A stretch of DNA of 64,000 bases, from contig OX442422.1 of assembly GCA_949361645.1 (NCBI GenBank), positions 7,287,534-7,351,533 on the forward strand, given 5' to 3'. Origin of the DNA: Spongilla lacustris. Taxonomy: Eukaryota > Porifera > Demospongiae > Spongillida > Spongillidae. Below the pieces are notes generated by a model. It was not told the DNA's origin. It did not search any database and was given only the letters and a program-made list of their open reading frames with translations. Made by a program: the position numbers and the translations under genes. Of this stretch, positions 44,301 through 55,531 are shown in pieces. Numbering within the stretch: position 1 is the first letter of the stretch; each line of letters opens with the position of its first letter.

Positions 44301-44440
44301 CTAGCCTTCAAGCAAGTCCATTGTTGTAGCCACCCTAGCATTGAAAGCACGGGCATTGGCTCGAACTAGTGTGAGGCTTAGTCTCCCATAGATGTTGTTC
44401 AACATTATAGTCTTTGAGGAATGAATGGCTTTGAGCCGCA
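44301..44440 (-). pseudogene. LINE-like RT C-terminal fragment
   Basis: The minus strand reads IMLNNIYGRLSLTLVRANAR then AFNARVATTMDLLEG and a stop. It resembles the ...LYGRLN..LVRANA.A...R tail of non-LTR or related reverse transcriptases seen in sponge-like genomes. It is only about 45 codons and abuts the opposite-strand fragment at 44434. Confidence 0.45.
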
Positions 44441-44914
44441 AGTCGTGATGCGAGTAAAAAAGTACGATATGCATTCCAAGTGCATGAGAAAAACATTGCA
44501 AGACTGCAAGAGCAACGACAAAAAGTGAAAAATCAAAAGAAGGAAGATACCTTCAGGAGAAGCATTGAAAAAAAGTTACGCTGTGTTGTAGAGATGGAGC
44601 ATAACTTGCTGAATGAGTTTCCTGAACTTTCACCTCATCAAGTATGTATTATATTAAAAGTTTTGTCAGATACATCCTCCATACTTGGTCTCTACTTCGA
44701 ACATCTTTGGTATGTGAACGAGAAGAATGTACTCTATAATGGACATGTAGTAAGTGTGAAACCTTTAACAAAGTCAAAAGTTCCTAAAGTCATTGTATTC
44801 TACTGGAAATCAGATGAAGATGAAGAAGATGGGGAGAACGTTACAATGACAGTATATGGGCTGTTAGCAGATTACATTGCTGGTGACCTTAACTTAAGTG
44901 AACTTAATACATGA
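44434..44914 (+). pseudogene. C-terminal fragment of a transposon-associated protein
   Basis: The open frame starts after a TGA near 44434 and has no ATG in a good position (the first GTG is at 44480). It reads a charged helix (KNIARLQEQRQKVKNQKKED...), NLLNEFPELSPHQ, FEHLWYVNEKNVLYNGHVVS and VIVFYWKSDEDEEDG, then LLADYIAGDLNL. The combination H.WY...LY.G.V ... YW....ED ... L.AD...GDL is one I recall from repeated transposon-type proteins in sponges and cnidarians. 160 codons are intact. The N-terminal part is absent, so it is a truncated copy or a terminal exon. Confidence 0.5.
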
Positions 44915-44999
44915 ATAATGTTGCATTGTACATAGTGTTGTGTTGTTATAATGGGATATTTGTTTTGCATTGTGTATAATTAGTGTGATTTGTGTATAT

Positions 45000-45470
45000 T
45001 TCACCACTTTGTACCATAATTCAGTGCATACAGCTATGATACCAATTTGACAGAATAACCTTCCTTAACTTTAAAACCAATTGTAAGTGTAAATGACTTA
45101 TAGGAGCAGATTTCAATGCATCTCTCTGTATGTCATGAGTGAGTCATCGTAACTTAACGTTTTGGTTAAGTCTTTGCACTTAGTTGCATCTCTGCACTGA
45201 TTATAAACTCAACCGGGACAGTTTTTGTTTCGCGGTTCCCATTAACTCGCGTACATTCGCGATCATTTCGTATTACATCTTTGGAATAGCGTGGTGCTCG
45301 CAACGAAACTAATCACTATAAACATAAGATATCGTTGGAATGTATATTTTTTGCTCTTTCCAATGATGTATATTATGTGCCTTAAATAACGATTTGAAAA
45401 AAATGTCACTGTACCTACCCACAATGGGACTTTTTTCATAGTCGAAATAATCGATTTTGATTTATGAAAA
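45000..45470. other. intergenic, no feature seen
   Basis: No recognisable coding or repeat feature. Confidence 0.4.
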
Positions 45471-45479
45471 AGGTTACAC

Positions 45480-46037
45480 ACCCTCCTCTAGCCTCTGCAT
45501 GCATCACCATGCACTTAGGCATGACCATGCTTTTAACCTGTACAATAGTGTACCACCTCCACATTCTTGGATCGTCGCAATTGGCCAAATCAAATGTCCC
45601 ACCTTCCATCTCCTCACAATGGTTTGGGTAATCCTGCTTACTACATGTACATTCCAAACTAATGTAGTTCATTGAAGCACTGTTACTATTATATAGGCCC
45701 CTCCTTCGAATTCAGTCAGTAATAGTAATAATCTGTTTGTACTACATGCACATGCAAGGCCATAGCCTCCTGTTTTATTTAATTTATCATGCATGGCATT
45801 ATCCTGCACCCTATCAAGTCACCACACATTCAGAATGCAAAGCGATACACAATGCATTTAAAACCCTTTACACACACACACATGAAAAAAAACTTGAACA
45901 GCACCATGGAGCTATACACCCTATCATAAGAGGGATCACCCCTCCCCCCTTCCCATAGTAAATCACATGGAAACCACCCCCCTCCAAGTGCTATGCCCCT
46001 GATGCATGTATGTACCCACAATGTTGTACCACTCCAG
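45480..46037. repeat. segmental duplicate upstream of terminal ankyrin exons (copy 1)
   Basis: It contains CCACATTCTTGGATCGT, CCCACCTTCCA, GGTTTGGGTAATCCT, CTACATGCACATGCAAGGCCATAG, CATGCATGGCATT and AACAGCACCATGGAGCTAT. Nearly the same sequence is at 54760-55364, before the homologous ankyrin exon. A weaker third copy is at 61160-61300. Frames here are not conserved as coding. Confidence 0.85.
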
Positions 46038-46139
46038 GATGGTGATACACCATTACACTATGCTGCAAGGGATGGTAATACTAATTGTGTGGAACATCTC
46101 ATTTCCACTCCTGGTATTGATGCGAACATTAAGAATCAT
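46038..46139 (+). CDS. ankyrin exon, plus-strand array (gene copy D1)
   Basis: A 102-bp, phase 0-0 exon (CTCCAG acceptor, CAT|GTGAGT donor) coding DGDTPLHYAARDGNTNCVEH then LISTPGIDANIKNH. It is the counterpart of 55365-55466. No N-terminal exons (2A, Death, CGCGKC) are seen upstream on this strand within the window. Confidence 0.82.
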
Positions 46140-46204
46140 GTGAGTACATGTATGTCCATTGTACCTAGCATGTTTGCTAACCCATGGTACCATATGCTCT
46201 CCAG

Positions 46205-46330
46205 TCAGCTGATACTCCACTACTCTTGCAGCAAGGGAAGGTCATACAACATGTGTGGAACATCTCCTTTCCACTCCTGGTATTGATGTGGATACGTCAT
46301 TCCAGGAATTATTCAATGATAATGATGTGG
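46205..46330 (+). pseudogene. frameshifted terminal ankyrin exon (D1)
   Basis: After a CTCTCCAG acceptor, the exon codes SADTPLL and then loses one base in CCACTACTCTTGCAGC. The homologue at 55532 has CCATTACACTATGCAGC. The remaining ankyrin homology (AREGHTTCVEHLLSTPGIDV) is in another frame. Downstream, GATACGTCATT...TTTCAATTGAACTA matches the terminal exon of copy D2. The gene copy is therefore probably inactive or ends differently. Confidence 0.65.
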
Positions 46331-46467
46331 ATACTGACTAAAATAATATTTCAATTGAACTATTCACTAAAATACATACAAATTAACTAGTATTGTATTG
46401 TTAACATTCTCTTACCGTCATTTATTATGGTATTAGCACTCAGTGTAACATACTGGGGTCTCCCAAC

Positions 46468-46632
46468 AGAGGGCCCTGACCAACAGAGGGCCCTGGCCAA
46501 CAGAGGGTCCTGGCCAACAGAGGGTCCTGGCCAACAGAGGGCCCTGGCCAACAGAGGGCCCTGGCCAACAGAGGGTCCTGGCCAACAGAGGGTCCTGGCC
46601 AACAGAGGGCCCTGGCCAACAGAGGGCCCTGG
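46468..46632. repeat. 18-bp minisatellite (about 9 units)
   Basis: The unit GGGCCCTGGCCAACAGAG alternates with GGGTCCTGGCCAACAGAG. The period is a multiple of three, so all six frames stay open; these frames are artefacts. The homologous place at 55780 has a single unit. Confidence 0.93.
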
Positions 46633-46639
46633 GTCCTCC

Positions 46640-47095
46640 AATACACACTGGGCCTGCAGGTCCCCTCTTTAGAACAATGCCCCCCCCCCCCCCCCCCCGT
46701 ATTTTCTACTCTTGTTTAAAACATGCCTAACCATTGCATGACATCAGCTGCAAATACAGATTCCAGTGGTTTCACCTGAACTAATCCCATCAGCTTATTA
46801 CCTTTTATAAATTCAACCATATCTACCATGTAGACTATGCAACACTACTCAAGCAAAGCTGCTGAGTTATTTCAATGATATACAGAACAACTCTTACATT
46901 ATGATTACTTTGATAAGGATATCAAGGTTTATTTATTTTTTACTTCAGTTAAACTGTATGTAATGTGCATGTGGTATGCAGTGGATAAAAACAACATGGT
47001 ATACATATAGAATTATAAGAGTTCATTATCATGGCCTTTCAATAGTGACACCACTAGGGTGCTGTAAACAAAAACAAATAGAAGGGTTGGAGAAG
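46640..47095. other. intergenic; duplicated in 60215-60480
   Basis: It contains a poly-C run at 46681-46698. CTCTTGTTTAAAACATGCCTA and TTGCATGACATCAGCTGCAAA match 60285-60330, which is the continuation of copy D2 beyond its 4.4-kb insertion. No gene. Confidence 0.7.
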
Positions 47096-47100
47096 TTGTC

Positions 47101-47375
47101 TTTGCATGGATGGAGGTAAGGGGACGTGGATGGAGGTAAGGGAACATGGACGGAGGTATAGGGACATGGATGGAGGTAAGGGGACATGGATGGAGGTAAG
47201 GGAACATGGACGGAGGTAAGGGGACATGGATGGAGGTAAGGGGACATGGATGGAGGTAAGGGGACATGGATGGAGGTAAGGGGACATGGATGGAGGTAAG
47301 GGGACATGGATGGAGGTAAGGGGACATGGATGGAGGTAAGGGGACATGGATGGAGGTAAGGGGACATAGATGGAG
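47101..47375. repeat. 20-bp minisatellite (about 13 units)
   Basis: The unit is GGGACATGGATGGAGGTAAG with a strict 20-bp period. Minus-strand frames (SPYLHPCPLTSIHVPLPP-like) are all open because 60 bp is a multiple of three. They are not considered genes. Confidence 0.95.
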
Positions 47376-47399
47376 TTAAGGAACACTGATGGAGGTACA

Positions 47400-48400
47400 T
47401 ACATGTATTAATTAATGTGGCCACTGCATACTAAGGCTCAATAAAAGCCATATGTTTCTTCCATAAGTAGAATTTAACTGATGAACTACATGTATATATT
47501 AGAACTGAGAAATTCTATGAAAAGGAGAGAAATATGGCTACTATGTAGTCATACAGCTACATGTATGTCAAAGTTGGTGCAAGATGTGAACGTTCTGTTT
47601 GTATCTGCCATTGCACTCAGCTACATCACCTACATGCATGCTGCCTACAAAGCTCTCCCGCACACTGGTGCTCCTCTCATCTGGGGGCACCATCTCTTAT
47701 CATTAGCAACTGCACGGTCTGCACCTCCCCACTCCTATTTTATTATTAATGCTGGATCTCCTATGTATGGATATGTAATCATTTTACTTTAATGAACATA
47801 ACTCTAACCATGTACAATATTTTAATGCCATTAACCTGCATTCTTATTTATCACCTCTTCAGATTTTGAAATAGATGTCATAGCAAGAGAACATACAAAT
47901 GTAAAACGTCTATTGTCTCTCGCACATCACTTTGCCATGCGCGGGCATACTACCTGCACTAACAACATGAAAGCAACACCGCATAAGGTTGACATGCATG
48001 TAGTCTGTGATCAAAATGATACATCCTCCTCACAGAGAAATATGTGGCTTAATTGCTTTGGGGATGCATTCGCAAAATATTATATTCTAGATTGTGGTTT
48101 TTAGGTATTATTAAAATTAAAAAGATGTATAAAACACTGCACTGATATGTAACAATCTAATATGTTTAATTTCAGTAACCTTTAAGGCATCAAAAATACT
48201 TCTCAATTTGTCAAAAATACACACCAATCCGGGCTACGTGTAAATCACAGACGGTATATAGGATCATTTGTTGGGAGTAATATTGTTTGGGGGAGTTGCG
48301 CACCACGATAGGATGCTCTACTTCAACTACATGGATATTTTATTGTGTATTATCTAGCCCGATTATACATCGGCGTAACATCGCCATCGGAAGACGTTAT
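47400..48400. other. no supported gene
   Basis: A plus-strand frame at 47481-47792 has a weakly hydrophobic middle and no recognised domain. The sequence 47800-48400 shows nothing I can assign. Confidence 0.35.
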
Positions 48401-48420
48401 GCAGACAGTTGATCGTTGGG

Positions 48421-48508
48421 TAGCCTCGTCCCCAGGCCGTCAATTAAAGTTTGGGAAAAAAGACGTCTTTTTTCCCAAACTTTAATTGACAGCCTGGGGA
48501 CGAGGCTA
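48421..48508. mobile_element. 88-bp perfect-hairpin MITE with 9-bp target duplication
   Basis: TAGCCTCGTCCCCAGGCCGT to the exact midpoint GACGTC and back forms a palindrome with one mismatch near the ends. It is flanked by ATCGTTGGG at 48412-48420 and 48509-48517. A 9-bp duplication points to a Mutator-like origin. A solitary end of the same sequence is at 50962-50981. Confidence 0.88.
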
Positions 48509-48589
48509 ATCGTTGGGATAATGATCAGCTCGGATCGGTTGATGATCCGGATTAATCCTATATATATGTTCCGCACGGATGTTCAATAC

Positions 48590-48650
48590 GTAGCCCGTTG
48601 ATTAACCGGCCAACCGGTTGATTAACCGGTTGGCCGGTTGTTCAACCGGA
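48590..48650. repeat. AACCGG-rich local palindrome
   Basis: TTGATTAACCGGCCAACCGG is followed by inverted and direct copies (CCGGTTGATTAACCGG, TTGGCCGGTTG). Confidence 0.7.
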
Positions 48651-48699
48651 CATGCCATGATGCGCATGCTCGTAAGACGTGAACTCGTGGAGATGGAGA

Positions 48700-49625
48700 G
48701 ATCAAGCCTGATTCAAGGTGTCGTTTCAAAAATATATTGACTCCTCTTTTCCTGTTGGTGGAAAACGTATCAGAATTAAACGCGGTGATCAGAAAGGAAG
48801 TGGCGCAAAGAATCGTTAACCATCTCAAAGGTACTCCAGATGCTGATGGCGCTTTTCGTCATACAGGTCTGAATATGGAAAGCAAATTGTCTGTCATACC
48901 TCCAGCTAGTGTACCTAATTGTAGCACACAGGAAGTGGGAAGAACCGTAGCTACTGCTATACTGATGTGAACTTTCATAAAATATTATTATTATTATTAT
49001 TATTATTAAAATTGTCAAGTATACATGACATACGAACCAAATACGAGTACTGAATAAATGTGTTACACTTGGCCTTGATGTCACTAGACAGAAGATTGAT
49101 CTGGTCTTGTATAGTCGTTTTATCTCATGCCGCAGAGAGGAGATTGCCTGACATGTGGCTCCATGGTGGTGAGCCTACCCTAGTCTCGTGCCCGGACCAA
49201 ATGTATCGCAGGCTTTGCGTTGGTGGACTTGCAATCGGTTGGAACAAGAGACGTCCAGGTTGTTTCTGTGAAAGAAAAGAATCAGGTACTAATCTTTTCA
49301 CGCGATGGTGTCTTCTAGCAACGGCAAATCGAATGACTAAGAAATATTCAAAGCAGCATAAAGCTAAAGTCAAGAGTTTCTTGATGGAGAAAATGCAAGT
49401 CTGCGCATTCCTCGCATAGACAGAACATATTGTTCTGATATGTTGCGCTTACCTTGTGTTATCGTTCAGATAACTGGCGAACACCATTCTCTTTATCACC
49501 TTCGATGCAGTTCAGGTGAACTTCAGAGGTGTTATCGTGCAGATGATTTAGAGCCTTTTAAAGGTGACTACTCAATCCCAGTAACATTGACAGAAGCCGT
49601 ATTCAAATGTGCAGTATCGCAATAA
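48700..49625 (+). pseudogene. frame-broken transposon-type gene, KRBA2/SCAND3-like C-terminus
   Basis: The last 70 codons read LRIPRIDRTYCSDMLRLPCV then HSLYHLRCSSGELQRCYRAD and LEPF. This resembles the VRIPR.DR...D..RLPC.VV......LYRLRC..GVL..CY tail I know from KRBA2/SCAND3-like transposon-derived proteins. The preceding block TKKYSKQHKAKVKSF is in another frame. Upstream frames at 48737-48970 and 49060-49419 are plausible parts of the same gene, with frame changes between. A GTCTCGTGCCCGGACC motif near 49185 resembles the termini of the 62541-63308 element. Confidence 0.5.
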
Positions 49626-49704
49626 TGACTGCATGAATAATGGATGCATGTACCCAAGTGACATGTACATGTGTACCCACCATGATTAATTGCTGCATCT
49701 CCAG

Positions 49705-49809
49705 TATCAAGGTTATACTGCATTACACCTTGCTGCAAGGGGAGATCATAATTATTGTGTATATCGTCTCCTATCTACTCCTGGTATTGATGTGAACATT
49801 AAAGATGGG
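49705..49809 (+). CDS. ankyrin exon, plus array (D2), 35 codons
   Basis: A 105-bp, phase 0-0 exon (CTCCAG, GGG|GTGAGT) coding YQGYTALHLAARGDHNYCVY then RLLSTPGIDVNIKDG. It has one extra codon in the helix region. It is the first exon of the D2 array seen here, with a stretch of transposon-gene relic immediately upstream. Confidence 0.72.
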
Positions 49810-50132
49810 GTGAGTTGGTCCATTGAACATTAAATTCATAATAGCAAGTGGTAGGTTCTGTTCCTTATGACTTTTGGATTTCATGAGCATAAGTACTCTA
49901 GCATAGTACATCTTGTTACACGTATTTAGGTTATCACAAGGTGGTTTGAAGCACATGGACTGGGGAGGGGGTGGAAGTAATGACACCCAGCAGTGTAACG
50001 TGAAGAATGAAATGTATTTTTGGCCCTTAGAAATTGGTAAAACCTGTGTACATTTGCCCTTGATTTCTGTATATAAGTTTACATGTACATGTATAACCAT
50101 GTTAACTGAACTATGAACTCTTATGACTGCAG

Positions 50133-50235
50133 TATGGTGATGCTCCATTGCACCTCATTACAAAATTGAGAGATTATATTTCCTGTTTGGGATATTTCCT
50201 TTCCACTCCTGGTATTGATGTGAACATTAAGTAAG
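50133..50235 (+). pseudogene. ankyrin exon with in-frame stop (D2 array)
   Basis: After ACTGCAG it codes YGDAPLHLITKLRDYISCLG then FLSTPGIDVNIK and a TAA. A small deletion converts the usual AAGGATAAG end into AAGTAAG before GTGAGT. The length is 103 bp, so splicing it in would also shift the frame. Confidence 0.78.
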
Positions 50236-50547
50236 GTGAGTTATTCCATTCAATGCCAAGAGATGTTGATGTGTGAATATTACAAATAGTATATGCAATA
50301 GTCTATGTTACTGTTTGAATATTACAAATAGTATATGCAATATGCCCTCATGCAGAAACTGGTACAATTTTGTTTTGTGAGAGTGCATACACATGGAATG
50401 TAATGTCTTTGATACAATACCATGCCATTTTAATGCATTAACACATAACTACAGTTATGTGTCTTTGCCATATTTACAAGTAACATGCATTTAGCATGTA
50501 CATGCAAGTGTACATTGTACACACCATGTTGATCACTGCAAATCCAG

Positions 50548-50649
50548 GAAGGTCATACTCCATTACTCCTTGCTGCAAGGTTCAGTCATATTACTTGTGT
50601 GGAACATCTCCTTTCCACTCCTGGTATTGACGTAAACATCAAGGATAAG
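50548..50649 (+). CDS. ankyrin exon, plus array (D2)
   Basis: A 102-bp, phase 0-0 exon (ATCCAG, AAG|GTGAGA) coding EGHTPLLLAARFSHITCVEH then LLSTPGIDVNIKDK. Full consensus with LLLAA in place of LHLAA. Confidence 0.85.
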
Positions 50650-51389
50650 GTGAGAGAATTATATAGGTATGCATTAGGAATGGAGACATGTACTGTGTGT
50701 GCCATGTTGCTGAAATGCAGGTACACACATAAAGGGAAATAATAATAGCACAGATGCCAATCAGTCTATTTAAAAAAATATTTAGGCCTTCTTTCATTCA
50801 GCATCTCTGATGCACTTTCGTGTCAGTATTGTACATGTATTGCATGCTAGCACTGGGCTTAAATTATCTGCAGTTATGTACATTTAGTCCTGTAAATGAT
50901 GATCTGTGGCATATATTTAATGTAGGTTTACCAAAAATGCTGACCTTTGGAGTTAATTACTCGGTAGCCTCGTCCCCAGGCCCTATATATATATGAGAAG
51001 TATTGTGGGGGAGATGGGATGTCCATTAGCAAGGTCTTAGTGCGCATGCACTTCCCATTACCAAATAGGGTGTGAAACGAATTTTTAGGTTATTTGGTTA
51101 TTCACTATTACCTAAATTTTGCTCTGGGGGACCTGTACTGGTGAGGTCCCCAGACATCTTATGTATGTGTACATGTATTTACATATATAATTTGTAAATT
51201 GATTTTATTTTATCTACGTACATGTAAACTAATAAATGGCATCAATAGAAGGTCTTTATTGAGGAAAAGTAACCATCATGTAAATACAGTTTCTCTGGTT
51301 GTTTTAAACAACCAGTAGCTGAAACAGAAGTAAGTACTCATGTAGCATGTAGTACATTTCCTGCACTCATCTTGTTGTACCCACTCCAG

Positions 51390-51491
51390 GACGGTAATAC
51401 TCCATTACTCATTGCTGCAAAAGGAGGTCGTGCTGCTTGTGTGGAATGTCTCCTTTCCACTCCTGGTATTGATGTGAACATTGGAGATGAG
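51390..51491 (+). CDS. ankyrin exon, plus array (D2)
   Basis: A 102-bp, phase 0-0 exon (CTCCAG, GAG|GTGAGT) coding DGNTPLLIAAKGGRAACVEC then LLSTPGIDVNIGDE. The introns around it (50660-51380, 51500-52280) contain no recognised gene. A solitary MITE end lies at 50962-50981. Confidence 0.85.
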
Positions 51492-52282
51492 GTGAGTTTC
51501 ATGATCATGTTCCCTGAATACAATTGATGATACAGGTACATTTCAATGTATTTAAACAGTTAGGTACCAGCAAAACACACCATGTCAGCAAGCATCTTGT
51601 CTCACATTATAGCTCTTACCAGGACTAAGCTTAGCTTCCTCCCATGGAGGGCTGACATGGCTTCAGAATAAGGTCACATAGAGTTGTACAACTGCTCCCA
51701 ACAGCAATCCTTCACTATAAATACTTCTCATAGATTGTGTACTCACACTGCCATCTAAAAGATCTTGATCAGTTGTGGTCTCTGAAGTATCAGCTGTGCA
51801 TGGTACAGGCCTCCTTAGTCCAGCTGAGTGTCTTGGCAGTGGAACTTCTGGAGCAGGTCCAATGACAGGCCATCAACATGTACCCCCCTGGATCTGCTCC
51901 TGTTATTGGAACACTCTCTAATAACTAGATTATATAGAATTACAAAAACCATCATAATTCTCTTCCTGTACTTGTGCAATGACAGGTCCCCAGCCTCTTT
52001 TGCCAGCATATTACATCATACTCCAAATCCTAAAAATGAATTCTTTGGCTGAGTATGATCCAGCTGTGAATAAACTTTAGCTTGAATGTTCTCCTAGTCT
52101 GGAGCACACATTCACAATAACATCATACCAATTAATGATCCTTAATTGGTATGGCACTATGTGCTTGTGGCTGCATTATTGTTATTTATTTATTCCTGAA
52201 GTGCTATGTACTAAATATACACGTAAACGATTGTGTGTACATTATACCCACCATGTTGACTGTATTATTTTACCGACTACAG

Positions 52283-52390
52283 TTGGATGTGCTTGCTATA
52301 ATCTTACGCGCTGCTGCAAAGGTTGGTCATGCTACCTATTTGGAACATTTCCTTTCCACTCCTGGTATTGATGTGAACATTCAAGATAAT
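52283..52390 (+). CDS. ankyrin exon, plus array, diverged (36 codons)
   Basis: A 108-bp open exon (CTACAG, AAT|GTTAGT) coding LDVLAIILRAAAKVGHATYL then EHFLSTPGIDVNIQDN. The TPLH turn is lost and two codons are inserted, but frame and splice sites are kept. The donor is GTTAGT rather than GTGAGT. Confidence 0.62.
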
Positions 52391-52468
52391 GTTAGTTATT
52401 AACTGTATGAATTAGTATACATGTAATGTACTGTACAATGTGTGACTGAATTATTGTACTCAATCCAG

Positions 52469-52570
52469 GATGGTAATACTCCATTGCTCCTTGCTGCAAG
52501 GGGAGGTCATACTGCATGCATGGAATGTCTCCTTTCCACTCCTGGTATTGATGTCAACATTAAGGATAAT
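52469..52570 (+). CDS. ankyrin exon, plus array (D2)
   Basis: A 102-bp, phase 0-0 exon (ATCCAG, AAT|GTTAGT) coding DGNTPLLLAARGGHTACMEC then LLSTPGIDVNIKDN. It is only 78 bp downstream of the previous exon and shares its unusual GTTAGT donor, so this intron-exon unit was duplicated. Confidence 0.85.
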
Positions 52571-52829
52571 GTTAGTTATTAACTGTATGAGATGCATGTC
52601 CCTTGAAAATGTACATAGCTATTAAGGGGATGGGTGCTTGAGTGTTGTAAGTAATGTCTTTGCTGTTATATACAAGCCTACTAACAATAAACAGGGTTAT
52701 AACATATGCCTATAGGGGTATGGGTGTGTGTGTGTGTGCATGTAGATACACACCTATTTTGAAGGAAGAACAATGTGTCATGATACTCAAACTGGCCCAG
52801 TCATTTACGGACACATAGGAAGAGCCAAT

Positions 52830-53270
52830 GGAACATCTGGATGATCTACAAGTAGCACGATCCTTTGAGGGAATTTACTTTTACCCAACAGTGGCCAATA
52901 TTACACAAAACTGGTACTGATTACTACTTGGTGGGATTTAAAGTTAATTTGCAATAGTATCTTACAATCGCACATTGAACGTTACACTTTTGTATATGTA
53001 CATGGTTTATTAACTGACACAAACATGCATATAAGGAGGGGGAGGTGTCGCATTAGAACTGAATTAAAGTGACAATAAATTTCACCACAAGTATTGGAGT
53101 AGTGAGAACGGATGGCCATGTACCTAGCAATTCATGAGGTCTCATTAGTCATGACCCCCCAGCTTCCATATACCTCCACTACTAGAGGGACACAGAGCCA
53201 TCTTTATTCACAGACAACCTCAGCCATTTGGCTACAACTGAGGCCTCTTAGCCTGGTCTGTCTCTTAAAA
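52830..53270. repeat. block repeated three times in the plus array (copy 1)
   Basis: It contains GAGCCAATGGAACATCTGGATGA, ACAATAAATTTCA, CTCCACTACTAGAGGGACACA and TGAGGCCTCT. Homologous stretches are at 54060-54290 (partial) and 60555-61020. No conserved frame, so this is intron or intergenic sequence carried along with exon duplications. Confidence 0.78.
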
Positions 53271-53337
53271 CTTTATAGTTAAATATGCAAGTACATATAC
53301 ATGTGTAAATTACAATTCTGGCTGAATTATTGTACCC

Positions 53338-53371
53338 ACACTCCTGGTATTGATGTGAACTGTATAAGCAG
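53338..53371 (+). pseudogene. 3' remnant of an ankyrin exon
   Basis: Only CACTCCTGGTATTGATGTGAAC and a GTGAGT donor survive. The 5' two thirds of the cassette are missing. Confidence 0.75.
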
Positions 53372-53379
53372 GGTGAGTT

Positions 53380-54340
53380 AATCCATTGAGTAGATGTTGA
53401 GTTACACTGAGGCATGTCTCTTGGGAACATCTACATGTACATGTATGCACTAAATGGTGGATGAGTGCTTGAGATTTGTACATTTATGTACATGCAAGCC
53501 TAAATAAAGGAACTACCAATAAAAATATAGCACAGATGCCTAAAGGGGTATGTATAAGCTTTAAATAGCAGAATACTCATAAGGGAATTTCCTTTAATTC
53601 AACACTTACACTTGCATAGTTTATAGTGCACAAATAATAAATAACATACTGGATAGCACATGAGGTCTCGGCTAGCAGGCCAGCTGGATCTTTGCAAGGA
53701 TAGCCCAAGCATTGTCACTCACTAAGGTCAGCTTTCCATACATGTCCTGCTTCATCGCAGCTTCACTGTAGGCCAAACCTACTGCCAACCTTCTGCTGGT
53801 ACGATCAATCGTCACTGTATAATCAATTGTATATACCGTTATTGAATAACATGTCACATGGAGCAAAAATCTTACTCGGGAGAAAGAGAATGAAAACCTT
53901 ATCATCTATAAGTTAAATAATTTGATACATTGTAGTATGTGCATGCAAAATAAATTCATTAACTGCTTATCATAGAATCAGCCCATGATAGTTCATGTGT
54001 GCAGGCTAGTTCTACATGAAAAGGCATGATTGCACAATAACATTGCCTTAATTTACACACACAGAAGGGGGAGGGCTTGCATCAGAACTGTGATGAAGTG
54101 ACAATAGATTTCATTCCAAGTATTGCCATGTATGTAGCAATTGAAGAGGTTTAATTAGCCATGATCCCCCCACCTCCATATAGAGGGACACAAAGTCTTC
54201 TTCTTTCCAGACAACCCTGGCCATTTTTCCTGTTGCTGAGGCACCTGAGGTCTAACCTTTACCTTGTGGTTATGTAATTATTCAGATTATTGATAATAAT
54301 GTGCTACCATTTATATGTGTATATTGTACCTACTATCAAT
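53380..54340. other. intron or spacer, no gene seen
   Basis: A minus-strand frame at 53672-53905 shows no recognised domain. The rest is duplicated spacer. Confidence 0.45.
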
Positions 54341-54354
54341 TGTACCTACTCCAG

Positions 54355-54456
54355 GATGGTGATACTCCATTACACATTGCTGCAATGGGAGGTCATATTA
54401 CATGTGTGGAACGTCTCCTTTCCACTCCTGGTATTGATGTGAACATTAAGGTTGGG
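54355..54456 (+). CDS. ankyrin exon, plus array (D2)
   Basis: A 102-bp, phase 0-0 exon (CTCCAG, GGG|GTGAGT) coding DGDTPLHIAAMGGHITCVER then LLSTPGIDVNIKVG. Full consensus. Confidence 0.87.
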
Positions 54457-54759
54457 GTGAGTTGGTACACGTACATGATCTATTGAGTAGTTGTAGATGC
54501 ATACATGTACATATAAAAACATATCTTCCTTTACCCGAAATGGTCTCGCGACAATGCGGGTTTTGTTAGCCACGATCAGAGTGAGTGCCTGATCTTTACA
54601 TGTAATGTCTTTGCTATAACACAGCCCTAAATAGAGCTCTAAATACAAACTGGATACCTAAAGGGTGACAAGTCAACTAAAAACCTTATCGACCTTGGGA
54701 TTATGTACCCCAGCTGGAAATCCAAAAAGTTTTCCTGTGTATACATGTATTGCATTACA

Positions 54760-55092
54760 TCATCCCAATTGTTCACCACCTCAACATTCTTGGATCGTAG
54801 AAGTGGCCAAACCAAATGTCCCACCTTCCAGCTCCTTACTATGGTTTGGGTAATCCTTCTTACTACATGTACATTCCAAACTAATGTAGTTCATTGAAGC
54901 ACTGTTACTGTTTCATGTAGGCCTTCCTTCGAATTCAGTCAGTAATAATAATAATAATCTGTTTGTACTACATGCACATGCAAGGCCATAGCCTCCTGCT
55001 TTGTTAATTTATCATGCATGGCATTTAACCCGCACCCTATCAAGTCACCACACATTCAGAATGCGAAGCGAGACACAATGCATTTAAAACTC

Positions 55093-55156
<64 letters not shown>

Positions 55157-55364
55157 CAAATGTTGAAATAAAAGTCACACATGAAAAATAACTTCAACAG
55201 CACCATGGAGCTATGCACCCAATCATTCATAAGAGGCATCACCCCCCCCCCCCCCCTCCTTCCCCTAGTAAAGCACATGGAGCCCCCCCCCCCCCCCCCC
55301 CCCCCCCCCCCGCCCCCCTGAGTGCTATGGCCCTGACATGTGTACAATTTTGTACCCACTCCAG
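54760..55364. repeat. segmental duplicate (copy 2) with CA and poly-C tracts
   Basis: Homologous to 45480-46037. Expanded simple repeats (CA at 55098-55153, C runs at 55242-55257 and 55284-55310) are present here and short or absent in the other copy. Frames across them are artefacts. Confidence 0.85.
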
Positions 55365-55466
55365 TATGGTGATACTCCATTACACTATGCAGCAAGGTCA
55401 GGTAATACTTCATGTGTGGAACATCTCCTGTCCACTCCTGGCATTGATGTGAATATTAAGAATCAG
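55365..55466 (+). CDS. ankyrin exon, penultimate (D2)
   Basis: A 102-bp, phase 0-0 exon (CTCCAG, CAG|GTGAGT) coding YGDTPLHYAARSGNTSCVEH then LLSTPGIDVNIKNQ. It is separated by 65 bp from the terminal exon. This is the same spacing as in copy D1 (46038/46205). Confidence 0.88.
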
Positions 55467-55531
55467 GTGAGTAGGTCTACATGTTTGTATGCCCATTTTA
55501 CCTAGTATGTTTGGTACCATATGCTCTCCAG

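Noticed and set aside
46387..46672. Frames of 68-84 codons on both strands over 46.4-46.7 kb
   Set aside because: An 18-bp repeat keeps every frame open. It is non-coding in the paralogue, which has a single unit.
47013..47424. Three overlapping minus-strand frames with a 20-residue Pro/Leu/His period
   Set aside because: All three frames are open because of the 20-bp minisatellite (60 bp = 3 units). No reason to prefer one.
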